Below the pieces are notes generated by a model. The model saw only the letters and a list, made by a program, of their open reading frames with translations, was not told the origin of the DNA and ran no database searches. Source: Strigops habroptila (Eukaryota > Chordata > Aves > Psittaciformes > Psittacidae). From it: 64,000 nucleotides of DNA. A program made the position numbers and the translations under genes. This document shows, piece after piece, positions 24,301 through 36,300 of this stretch; within the stretch, counting starts at the first letter, position 1; each line of letters begins with the position of its first letter. The stretch covers positions 18,300,744-18,364,743 of the forward strand of contig NC_044288.2 in NCBI RefSeq assembly GCF_004027225.2, given 5' to 3'.

Positions 24301-27300
24301 GCAGGGGTCCCATTGCTGTGCCAGAGCTGGAGGGGCTTTGCTCATCACATTGGTGGCCAGCAGGAGCTGCTCCAGGAGCAGCTGCTCCAGGAGCTGCTGC
24401 CACTGAGGGATGTGGGGATCCCACAGCAAGGCATGGGTGCAGGTGGCTGTGGAACTGCCTACCAAGAGGTGGTCACCCCGCCGGTCCTCCTGGCTGGGCT
24501 GGCCTGAGAGCACCCAGCATGGCCGGGGACCCTCTCCTGAAGCTGGAGCCAGGCGCCAGGAGCCCTCCAGCATCTTCCCCCTCTTCAAGGAGCTGCCTGT
24601 GTTGAAGGCTTTCTGCTGACTCCAGGCTCCAGCAGCAGTCTCAGTGCTGGCTGTTGTGAGTGTGAGCTCAGCACTGCAGCAGGTGCCCATCATGGGCCCA
24701 CTTGATCAGCAAATATGAGTGGAGCAGGGTGAAGCCAAAGGCTCCCGTGACATGGAATCCCTGCTGCTGCTCCCCGATAACCCTATGCTAGGACAGAGCA
24801 TCCTCAGCCTCCCTAGCAGGACAAGCAGGCTGGGTGTACATGGTATGGGATGATCAGTAGTTGAGAGGAGCTGGAGGGGACCTGGAACCAGCCTGGCCAG
24901 CACCATTGGGCAGTGCTGCCTCTGAGCCACTTGTTGCACTGCTCTCAGGTTTTCCTCGCTCAGTGCAGCCACAGCAGAGTAAGGACAAGCATATGATGGT
25001 CCTGCAGCTGCATGTCTGAGGGGATGGACAGAGAGCAGCTCTGCAGGGCGTGACAAGTGTGGGGTTGCAGCCCCGGCGTAATGACAGGGGGACAGACCTT
25101 CCTCCTCTCCCATACCTTTTTTTCCCCTGGCTCTTCTCCTGGCAGTAGTTCTAGCTCCGTTCTAGCTCCAGTTCTGTCCACCTCCCCCTGTGCCCTCCAG
25201 TCCCAGCTCAGCTCCCAGCATCTGCCCTTCCTGGCTGGAATAAGTGACCGAATCCCACTGACATCCCATGGGCACTGAGATGCTCCAGGAAACAGTCCTC
25301 TCGCATTAGCACCTTGCATGCTGCACCCATGCCCACACGTGGGAGCCCTCCTTGTGCAATAGGACTCTGTGGGCTGAAAGTAACGTGCTTTGGTGCCAGA
25401 GTCCCCACGGGCAGAGCCAAGGTGCCACCTCCTTGCATGTGCCATCATGGAGCCAAGAGGAGTGTGGGGTTTGGGTGCTGAAGAGCTGTGCCAGGCGAGC
25501 ACCTCTCACCTCCCCACGCTCCCCGGGTACGTGCCTGCTCGCAGTATTGAGTGATGTGTAAAACCAGAGGCTTTAATTGTCTTCTCCGGCAGAGCGTGAA
25601 ATGGAAAGGGCGCCTTAAAATAATTTTAGGCTGCAAGGAGCCTTCCCATGCTATCCCAGCAGCCTCCAGGCTTTTCCAACTGCTCCAAGCTGTGCAGCCA
25701 GGCTCGGATGATTAATAAGTCTTGAAGGGACCCCAAGTGATAACGAGCAGGTCTCTTCCCTTGCAGCCTTTTATGTGAGCTGTGATATTAACCACTATAA
25801 AAGGAACAAGGTTTGGTCATGGTTTGGAGAGTTGCTCCTGGAGAAGGAGTGGTGTATTTTGAGATGTTGAGTGGGTTTTGGAGGTCTGCGTTGAAATGGA
25901 AGTTGGGAGTGGGCTGGTAAATACCACTGGGGGAGTGAGCAGCCGCTGTCCCTCCACATCCACACCCCAATTTGCAAAGCATCCCCTTTTGGCATGATCT
26001 GACCCGTGACAGCAGCCCATATAGTCTAGATAGGAAAAGATGTGTGTGTATGGCTTTTTCTCTTGTCAGCACACCAAGCCTTTGAAGGTACTAAGAGGGT
26101 CCAAGAGCACCAAATCCAATCCAGATTCAGAGAGGGACCAGGGAGGGGAGCACATCCGAGCCCCATATCCCCTGCATTAGCTGTCTCTAGCCAGCTGGAA
26201 ATAGAAGCAGTGGGAACTGCAGGCACACTGGCTTGAAGTGTGTAGGAGCTGGGTTATTTTTCACCTCTTTCCCTGTGTTTCCAGCCATCTCCTGTTGATT
26301 CAGCTCAGTGCCTGCTGTGGGTGCACAGCATGGGCTGATGGGTGCCTGCATGTGCTGTGGTGGGCAGCTCCAGGCAGGGCTCTGTGCACAGGGCATGGCG
26401 CAGAGCAGGAGGAACTGCTTGTCCTTAGGGAGCCTCAGCAGGGTGGTGGGTGACATCTCTGGTCCTCTGCGTTCACATGGGTCCGTCTCTGCAGCCCTCC
26501 TACCGGTGACTCTCCTGCTGTGTCATCAAGCTCTTGGGTGTGAATTGGGGGTGTTTGGGTTGTGGGCTCAGCCGGGCCAGCGCAGGAGTAGTTGTGCTGC
26601 TGCAGCTGGCACAGGGAGATGCCTGGGCACGGGGCTGCCCCTTCCCCAGATTGCATTGCACTGCAGTGGGTCTGAACTCTCCCACTCATCTCCCCTGCCT
26701 GCCCTAAAACCTTCCACTCTATTTTGGCATAAACTGGAGGGGGGAAAGCTGCTGGCTGCCATCTGCACCCAAGGGACATTCAATTCCAGGTTGATTTTTA
26801 TGGGCTATCAACTGGCAGATTCCCAGTTATTCTCACAGCAAATTTTCCTGTTGATCCTCATGTTTCAGGCCCGTTCCAGCCCCTTCTATCATAACCCCCT
26901 TTGTCAGCAAGAGCCTCATCTTCCCTCTGCTGCCTTAAATCATTGTTCCTCTTCTTTTGGATTATTATGGGAGTAAAATGTGCTTTGGGGTTGAGCTCTG
27001 ACAGCGCAGCCCAGATTCCTCTTGCCTTGAGCCAGCTCCTGCCTCCCAGCCCAGAAAACGAGCCTGTAATTGAAGTGCAGGCAGACACTTTGAGTGGAAA
27101 CAAGCTACCAATTAAAGCTATTATCCCTGTCAAAGAGCAAAGGGAGCAGCCCGGCTCTGGCTCAGCTGGGGAATAGTGTGTTCCTAGTGCTCAAGTCTGC
27201 ATGGCTTCATGGAAGGAGAAAAGTTTCTTGATGGAGAGGGGCTGGCAATGGCAGCCAGGGAGGGTCTGACAGCTTTGTGAGGTTCATCTTTGAGGTCCTT

Positions 27301-30300
27301 CTTCTCCCTTTGCTGCTTCCCTGCTGTGACATCCTGGGCCAAATCTGCTGTTTCTCTTCAAAGCTGTAGAGGGAAGGAGCGTGGCTGCTTGGCTGAGTGT
27401 TACTGCAGAGGGTCTCTGTTATTTCCAGAGTGCAAGGACAGTTTATTAGGGGTGAGGTTTGTAGGGGCATCTTCCTTAAGGGTTTGGGACCTCCTGGCTG
27501 TGCTTTCCTGTGTGTTGGATGGCTCAAGGAGAGCAGAAGGTTTCCAGTCTGACTTATAGGCCAGCAGGTCAGAAGCATTAGTGATGAAGCAGTCTCTGGT
27601 TTTCTCCATGTGTTGTGGTGGTCCTTGAGGCCACACTGTGTGGTTTTGTCCCATTCGCCTTGTCATTGTTGCAGTGACACCAGGGCCACTCGCCCTTAGG
27701 GATGTGAGCAGGTCATCACATCCTGCCTTGATCAGGAGTCCCTGTTCTCTGCTCACCCTTGCAGGCAGGAGGGAAGCACTACCACCCTACCTGTGCCAGA
27801 TGTGTCCGCTGCCACCAGATGTTCACAGAAGGAGAGGAGATGTACCTCACAGGTAGGGATCCCGCTGCGGTGAGGAGGGACTCCCCTGTGGAGGGGTGTG
27901 CTGTTTGCCGAGGTGTTTAGGGTTTGAGTCCGTATGGAAATTAGTGCCAAAAGGATCTCTGTGCAGCAAAGAGACCGGAGATCCCTTCTCTGCTGCTCCC
28001 CTGCCACACAGCCCCTGCTCTCTTCCTGGGCTGTGTGGCAATCATTTTTCTCCATGAAACCTTCCCTGCCACTGAACTGGGCAGCTTTTTGCTCCCTGTG
28101 AGTCTCCTTGCAGAGCCAGGGAGTGCTGCTGAGCATGCCTGGATGTGTCCCTGGCCTGCACCCAGAAAAGAGAGGCTGGGATGGGCACAGGGTGCCTGGC
28201 TCCCTGCTGTCCCCAAGGGAGGATGGCGCAGGACCCCTTCCCCACTGCCCCAACCTGCCCAGGTTACTCTGGGAGCAGCACCGGAGGGGTCAGGCTTTTG
28301 CTGGGCACAGCTGAGTGGTTTGGGTTTGGTTTCAGCAGGAGCTCATCCCTTAAGGAGCTGCCTTAGGGCATATTTCCAGTGCAGGGGGAGGGTTTGTTTT
28401 TGCTCATAACCTGTAACCTCTGCTTGCCTGTCACCCTGAGTCGCTGATGATCCCATGGGTTGCAAAGGAGGAATTGTGTACCGAGAGCACCCGAGTCGGG
28501 GTCCCAGCACCGCCCCATCATGGGCAGCAGGATGGGTGTGCTCAGCATCCATCCCAAGGCTTGGTGGCTTTGCTGGTTCCAGCCCTGAGGGAACTGGATG
28601 CCACAGGCTCAGTGTTACCCCACGTTTAACCCTCAGGAGCAGCCTGGCTGAGCGCTGGGGCTGTGCCAAAAGCACCCCCGGGTTTGCTGTCACAGGTTAG
28701 CAGTGCTGGCCACTACATCTCAGTACTTGGGAGTTGTTTCATTTCATCCTTCCAACAGGCACATGCCTGCGGTTACACCGGTTACAGGAGCGCAACCTGT
28801 AGCTGCAAAGCAGCTGCTGCTGGGGACAGGGGGACCCCAGGCTGCGGGTCAGTGCTGGAGGTGGCAGGACAGGACGAGTCTCCCCCATGGCAGGGGCAGC
28901 AGGATGATCCCTGACAGTGGAGCTCAACTGTGCATGGAACTGAAACGCTTTCTCTTTGCTGCGTTGCAGGCTCTGAAGTGTGGCACCCCATCTGCAAGCA
29001 GGCGGCCAGAGCGGAGAAGAAGCTAAAGGTAAGCACCAGGGTGAGGGGCATCTCCCAGAGGTGGCACCTCGCAGGTGATGTTGCCCCTGAGTCCTTGCTG
29101 GAGGTGGGCTGTTGTGGCATTGTCGAAGCCTGCAGTGGCTTCTGAGGCTGGCATGAGCAATGTCAAGTGGTTGGCTTAGGCTGTTAGTGGGGACCTGCCT
29201 CCTGGCTGGTCCCATGCCACAGAACCCCTCAAGCTGTTGCTCCATCTCTGTGCCCTCTGGCCATGGGGACAGCTGCCTGCTGGGTCATGCCAGGGCACTC
29301 TCCTGAGTCTGGATTTGGCCCTAGAGAGGCCAGGGCACGGAGCTGGATGGCAGCGCAGCCTGCAGTGGCTGTGGGCACCAGCAGCAAGCAGGTGAAAGGG
29401 CAGAAGAACTGGACCTAAAGTGAAATTCAGCTCCAAAACCAACAATTTGCTCACTGCACCCAGCACCGTGCCTGTGCAGAGGTCCCTCCTTGTCATGCTC
29501 TCATCTGTCCTCCGCTTTTCTGCCTCTACAGCACAGAAGGACATCAGAAACCTCCATCTCGCCCCCTGGTTCCAGCATCGGCTCCCCGAACCGTGTCATC
29601 TGTGTAAGTACAGCTCTGCCCGGCTGCGTGGGGCAGGATGGATGCTCCAGCCCCAGGGAAGAGAGCAGCAGTTCCCAGAGCTGCTGTGCAGTGTGAGGTG
29701 CGCCCAGCATGTTGGGACAGCGTGGACAAGCCGTGCCCCCTCGCTGCAGCATCATGCCACGCTGCCAGGGCTGATGGCACAGACCAGGAGCGCTCAGAGG
29801 GGCGCAATCCCACACTCCCAGCTCCTCTGCCCCTTCCCACTTGCTGTCTCTCAGGCATCTCCTCTTACCTCTTCCTGCTGCTGGGGTGTCGGTGGGCTCT
29901 GTCTGCTCTGTGCTGGTTCCACACTGTGCGCTCCAGCCTCCCTTTTCTTCTCTCCTCCTCTTCCTTTCTGTCTCTGTCTCTCCCTCTCCCTAGGCTAAAG
30001 TGGATAATGAGATCCTTAATTACAAAGACCTGGCAGCTCTTCCCAAGATTAAAGCCATCTATGAAGTGCAGCGTCCTGACCTCATTTCCTACGAGCCCTA
30101 TCACAGATACACGTCGGATGAGACACTGGAGAGATATAGCTATGGGGAGGTACTGAGCCTCGATACACCAGCTCTGCAGGGAGCTGGGCCCTGATTCGGG
30201 GCAATGGGGAGAACTGCATGTGGGTTCACTCGCTCCAATGGGAATACTGCAGGGAGGCAGGAGAGGGGGTAAGACCTCTCCCAGAGGCTCCCCATCACTG

Positions 30301-33300
30301 GGAAGAGGGCCGGAAGGGTAATCTTTACATTGCTGCTATAGAGTAAGGAAGAAACCAGTGATGTTATCAGCTGATGGCCATGTGCTGCAGACCCAGTGTG
30401 CAGGGTACAGGCAGTGCCGTGCAGGAGGCGATGTCACCCTCGGGAGTGATGTGGCAGGGAGCTCACCATGGCAGCCCGCAGCAGGAGAGGAGGAGGGCGT
30501 GCAGCACACGTGCATCCCTGTGGGATGGAGGGACAGAGGGACAGCAGGCTCTGCCCGGAGCCTGGCCCTGGCAGAGGATCCTCCTGGCCACCCAGGTGCC
30601 TCTGGAACATGCAGAGCTGCCCCTGTTGGGTGCTGGCCCCACAGCCAGGGGAAGGGGGCTTGGTCAGTGTGTTTTGTAAGTGTGTGATGAGATGATGCCT
30701 AAGCAGCACATGGCACAGGACTGCCCCACTCCCCCAGGCAGACTGGGATTGATGGGTGATTTCAGTAAGTCTGTGGAAGGAGAAGGTCTGAGCAGCTCAC
30801 ACAGAGATGGGGACCTGGAAGAGGACTTCGCAATGGCCAGCAGCAGCATCTCTTGCATCTCCATCCCAAGGCTTGTGACAAGTGTGGTTTCCTCCAGCCC
30901 ACCAGTAATGGTGCAGGCAGTATGGCCATGGCCCGCTGTGGAGGACCATGGCGCCAGCAGCCACCTTCCCCCCATTGCAGCCGCTCCACCGAGGTCTCTG
31001 AGCAGGGATGCAGGCTGCTGATCCGGGAGGTTCCATCCTCTCACCAGCTCCCCTCCTGCCCCGTATCCTGCCACAGTTCAGCTCCTGCTGTGCCACCAGC
31101 TGCCCTCACCGCCTGTAATGAGGTTGTAACGTGGGACTCCCATCTGTCACTGCTCCCTTTAACCATGTGCTGTCTCTCTCTTTCTCTCCCCCTCCTCTCT
31201 TTGCCTCCTGCTGCCTCCAGTCCCTGGGGACCCTCTCCCCGTACTCGCAGGTAATGCCCCAGCAGGCGCTGTGGGGTCTGTCACCTGCAGCATGTCCCTC
31301 TGCCCAGGGACCTCTGGGCTCTGCTGAACATCCCCCTGCCCGGGTGGAGATGGGGAGACCGGGTCCAGGAGGGTCCTGTCCTTCAGGCCCTGGGGAGAGC
31401 AGCGCGCAAGCCCTCCCTGGCAGAGGGGACCTGCCTGTCCCTCATACGCCAGCTCTAATCCTGCTCTCTCTGTGTGTTTCCCGGTCCCTAGGACATCTAT
31501 GAGAGCTTTGACACGCGGCAGAGACGAGCCTCCAGCCCTGGCTACATCGACTCCCCCACCTACAGCCGCCAGGGCATGTCCCCCACCATCCCGAGGTCCC
31601 CACACCATTTCTACCGCTCAGGTGAGAACTTCAGCTGCAACCCCAGGCTGGGCTGAGCTCAGACCCCCACGTGGAGCGGAGATCACCAAACTGTCCCCTG
31701 CCTCCGCAGTGGTCCCTCCTCTGGCAAGCAGGCAGGAGGCCTGGTGGGTCCGTGGGGGGCTGACAGCAACAGGAGCTGTAGGTCAGTGACCAGCTCTGCT
31801 GAGTGCATCCTCTGCCTCCCCTGACTGTTGTCTTGTGAGCAGCGAGAAGAGGCCAAAGGGGTTTTGTCCCAGCTCAGACCTGAGCTGGGGCCCATGGAGG
31901 ATGGAATGGTGGTGAGCCCCAGGTCCAGTGAAGACCCCTTGAATGGCTTGTTAGCTCTGAGAGAGGTGTGCATGAGAGCGCTTATGCCCAGTCAGTGCTG
32001 TAAGGGGGGTCCTTACACACATACATACACACGTACACATGTGTGTGCATGCCCTGGAGCATGTCAGGGGGAAGCAGAGTGTGTCTGTTCCATGTCTCCT
32101 GTCCTTTGGAGCCAGGGAAGAACGACTGGGAAAATCCAAGGTCAGTAAGTCCAGAGGTCCCGCATTCTCTGCGCTGCATTGCCAAGGGCCTGTCACTGTT
32201 TGCCTCTGCAGCACGCTCGGCTTTCCTCTGCCAGCAGCGGGGCAGCCCTGCACAGCACCCGCACACAGGGTTTCCTCTGCATCCCGCTTCCTCTGGAGAT
32301 GCAGGAAATCTTCCTCTGCTCCATCATGCCCCATCCTGGACCACGGCCTGGCACATGTCCCCATCACCACATGGCTCTTCTAACACCGCTGCATTTAACA
32401 CCCGTTTTCTTCTGCCTCTTGTTCTCTCTCTCGGTCACTTATGGCTGCTTCTGCTCGGCACCGCGTAGGCACCGAGAGCGGGCGCAGCTCCCCCTACTAT
32501 AGCCAGTTAGATGTGAGGTCCTCCACTCCAACCTCATACCAAGCGCCCAAGCATTTCCACATCCCAGGTAGGCTCTGGAGCGCCCCGGCCCCTGGGGAAG
32601 CGCCGTGTCTGTGGCATGCCAGCATGTGCCGTCCTTGCTGTGTCGCATGCGTAGCTCCGCCGCCTGCCTAGAGCCAGCTGGCAGCAGGATCTACCCCTGG
32701 TAGAGGCCATCCATAAACAGGACCTGCAGCTTGAACCCTCCTTCCTCCACATCACCACCCAGATGTCCCAGAGCTGCCCAGAGTCTGCTTGATCCTTGCA
32801 ACATTCCTCTTATCCCTTTTCCTTTATCTTCCTCCACTCCCTACACGAAGACGAGTCCCTTGCAGAGAGCCTGCCCTTCCCCTGCCTCCCCTGCCCAGGA
32901 TCACAAGCTGAAGCGTGTCTCCGGAGGCCTTTCCGCACCCATCCGCTACAGATGACTATTTTATACTCCCCATAGGGCCCGCCGCTCCCTCCCCCCAGAG
33001 TCTTCTGGGCTTGCCAGATGCCTGCTCCCCTTCTGCAGGGATTGCAGGGGGACACCAGGTAAGGGCCACCACCCGTTCCCGGCCACTCAGAGCCCACGGG
33101 GACGGGGACGGAGCGGGCAGAAAGGGAAAGCGGGGAGGGAAGCAGGCAGCTGCCCATCCGTCTTTCAGCATGCGCAGGGGGGCCAGAGCCCCACAACACC
33201 CTGCTCAGCTGGAGCGTCTCCTGCTGCCCTTGTCCTCCTCCGTGATGTAGAGCTGATGCCTTGGGACAGCACCATGAGGACACCCACAGGATCCCCACCG

Positions 33301-36300
33301 TGGTCCCCTGCTCCCACCCCATCCCTGGCAGGGTTTGGTCCCGCTGCCAGTCGGTGGTTTATGGATGGCCCCGTCCCTGCTCCGCTGCCTGGCCCCTGCA
33401 CAGGGGCTGTAGCTCTCGGCGCCAGGCTCCAGTTCGCTTTCCCTCCCGGCTCGCTGTTTTCTCTCTCTGCTGTGGAAAGAGGCTTTGGCTGATGTGGTTT
33501 CGCCCCAGGTAGCTCGCAGGCGGTTGTTCCCAGCACTGGCACCCCGAGGAGCTGCAGCAGCAGCCGGTGGCTCCTGGCTGTGCCGCTCCCGGGGCCGGTG
33601 GTGCATGCTGATGCTGGGGTGTTCACTGCATGTCCTGGTGTGCGCCGTGTCCGAGGGCAGCCCCGGGACCACGCTCCTCCTGCCCATCCTGCAGCCCACC
33701 CGGCTCTGGCCCGGTGCTGGGCTCCCATGGGATGTGTGGAGCCAGAGGTGGTTATGTGATGGAAACGTGGAGTGGGTAGCATCTCCTGCAGGACCTCTGT
33801 CCTGTCTGCACTCAGCGTACCCACACTGACCTCCTCTTCCTCCCTTCTTTCCTTCTTTCTTCCCTTTCTTTCCTCTACCAGCTGCCGGTGAGAGCAACAT
33901 CTACCGGAAGCCCCCCATCTATAAGCGCCACGGTATGTATGGTCTGTGTGCCGTGCACCGGGCTCAGGACACGGGCAGGGTACCAGCACAGGGCTTGGTC
34001 TGTCTGAGTGGCATTTAGGGGCAGGGCAGGACATGGGAGCAGGCATCAAGGTGTGAGATTAGGGTGCTAACCAGGTGAGCTGGTGCTCCTGCTTCCCCTC
34101 CAGGCAGCAGAGTGCAGGGCTCAGTGGGAGAAAAAGCTTCGGACTGCATCCTTGTTGTGAGGGATGGAGGCAAAGGCTGTCAGTGGGACTGAGGCCAGGG
34201 ATAGCTGTGGGAGAGGCTGTGGAGGGGTGGCAGAGAGTGCCTTGCCCCCAGGAGGGACAAGGGTGCCCATTGCTTGCTGATCCCAGGAGCTGCAGCAGCC
34301 TTGGGAAGAGGATGAAGAAAGTAATTTGCAGTTTCACATGGAGCCATGGAGAAAAACCACAGCTTATCCTGGATGGATGCTCCAGGGTGAAACAGGCCCG
34401 GAGGGTGTTGAGGGATGGGGAGGAGGCACCATGGTGGTTTGTGTCTCAGCTTGCACTGTCCCCGCTTGCTTCTGCGTGTAGAGGGGCAGCGGCTCCCACC
34501 CAGCAGTAACTTCTCTGTGTCTCCTCTTTCTCCCTGGGCTCTCCCTTCCCCCCTGCCCAACTCCCACTGCCCCGCTGCTGGCTGCACCCACTGCTGTAAG
34601 TAGCTGCCGTTGATAGGGTCCCCTGTGCCCACTTGAGGTGATGGGGTGATGCTGCCACACTGCCTGGCCTTGGTGCTCCTTCCCTGCAAGGCTCCTGTCC
34701 TGGGGGAAAGGAGCAGGGCTCACCCTTGGGGGTTTCTCAAGCTCAGACCCCAGCAGAGCTCTGTGTGTAACCCTGCCATGAGGCCAGAGCTGCTGGGGTC
34801 ACCCCTCTGCTCCCCGCCACTGCACTGCTGCCTTCCCCTGGCAGTTACCCACTGAGAGCCCTTTCCCTGCTGTACTGGGCCTTCCCCCATCCCTTCCTGC
34901 CTGTGTGGTTATAGCCCTCTGGGTGATGGGACAGCCATAGGGATGCTGGTGGCACTGGTGGTACTGGGGCTGGGGAGGGCACTATGCAGGAGCCAGAGCT
35001 TGGTGGGGTGCTGTAGGCTATGAGCTGTTCAGGTCCCTTCCCAGCCACATCAGTGACAGCCCCTCTGCTTGTCACCGTCCCTACCGTCTGCCTCTGCACC
35101 CTTGTCTCCCGAGGTGTCAGCAGTTTGAACATGGATTATTCCCAGCTCTGCTCTGTGCTGTCCCAGACATAAATTGCTGGTGGCCACTGGGGAAAGGGGA
35201 GGGAAGAGGGTTTGCCTTCATCCCGGGGTGGATCTTTGCAAGTCCTACCAGCGGTACTCGGGGTCCTCATTGCAGCTCTGCCTGCTCCTATTGCAGACAA
35301 CCCCCCTGCAGCCACGAAAAGCAAAACCAGCGAAGACATCGCACAGTCATCCAAGTACAGCCCTGCCTACTCCCCGGACCCGTACTACCACTCCGAGTCA
35401 GAATACTGGTCCTTCCAAAGCTCCCCCAAAGGTAACAGCCCCTCATTGACCTGGGGGAAAGCAAAACCCATTCCTGCCCCGTAACCAAGCCATTCTCTGG
35501 GAGGAAGCTGCCCTCAAGTTGGGTCTGGACCTGAAGGTGGGATTGGGCCATGATACATGCCAAAGTGACCCTAAAATCCTAGCACTTGGGACTCAGTTGT
35601 CCCCATGCAGCTGGGGACTGTCTGCTCTCTACCTGCCTCCACCTTCATCCCCATCTGACCCCTCCACGTGTCTCCTTGCAGCCCCCCGGGCCCGGAGGTT
35701 CTCGTCGGGAGGCGAGGAGGACGGGTACGACCGGGGCATGCACAAGGTGAGTGATGTCCTGGCAGGGGACAGCCAGCAGCAAGCTGCCCCCGTGGCGGTG
35801 GGCTTTGGGGAGGAGACCCAGCCCAGCTCCAGCGCCCAGGAAGGGGCCACCACCATCTCTGCTTCCCTTGGCCACCCCCAGCATGGGGTCTGAAGGAGGG
35901 GTACGAAGCAGCCTTTCCCCCCTGCGCAGATCCAGAGCGGCATCGGCCGGCTGATCCTGAGGGAGGAGATGAAGGCTCGGTCCAACTCCTATGCAGACCC
36001 CTGGACACCCCCTCGCAGCTCAGCCAGCAGCAGAGAAGCCCTGCACACAGTTGGCTATGAGGGCTCCCTTAATGGCTGTAAGGACCCTGTCTGTCTGTCT
36101 GTCCCACCCAGCAGAGCCCCAGCCCCTGTCGGAGAGAAGAGCAGGGGGTGGGGAAGGGGTGGTGGGAGATGTGCTGGGCACCAGAGTTGGGCTTGGGAGG
36201 CTCTTTTCCTCTCTGGAGGGCTCCATCCATTCCCTGTGTCCTGGCTGGGATGGGGCATTGCCTGGTGGGTGTTTGCAGTCTGTCCAGCAGCCTGGTGAAG

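Larger units (their letters stand above)
23769..27764 (+). other. ABLIM3: ABLIM3 intron splitting LIM4 (4.0 kb)
   Basis: The longest intron between visible ABLIM3 exons. Its first half is GC-rich with short CAGGAGCTGCTC-type repeats at 24361-24400. Its second half contains AT-rich islands (25540-25640, 26760-27140), listed as candidate elements. Confidence 0.7.

Noticed and set aside
24361-24400. Clustered CAGGAGCTGCTC repeats with a 14-bp palindrome at 24375-24388
   Set aside because: Palindromes of this length are expected several times in 64 kb, and the region is simple GC-rich intron.
33165-34049. 294-codon open frame on the - strand
   Set aside because: Overlaps ABLIM3 exon 13 antisense and the pyrimidine tract. 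Composition-driven, no domain.
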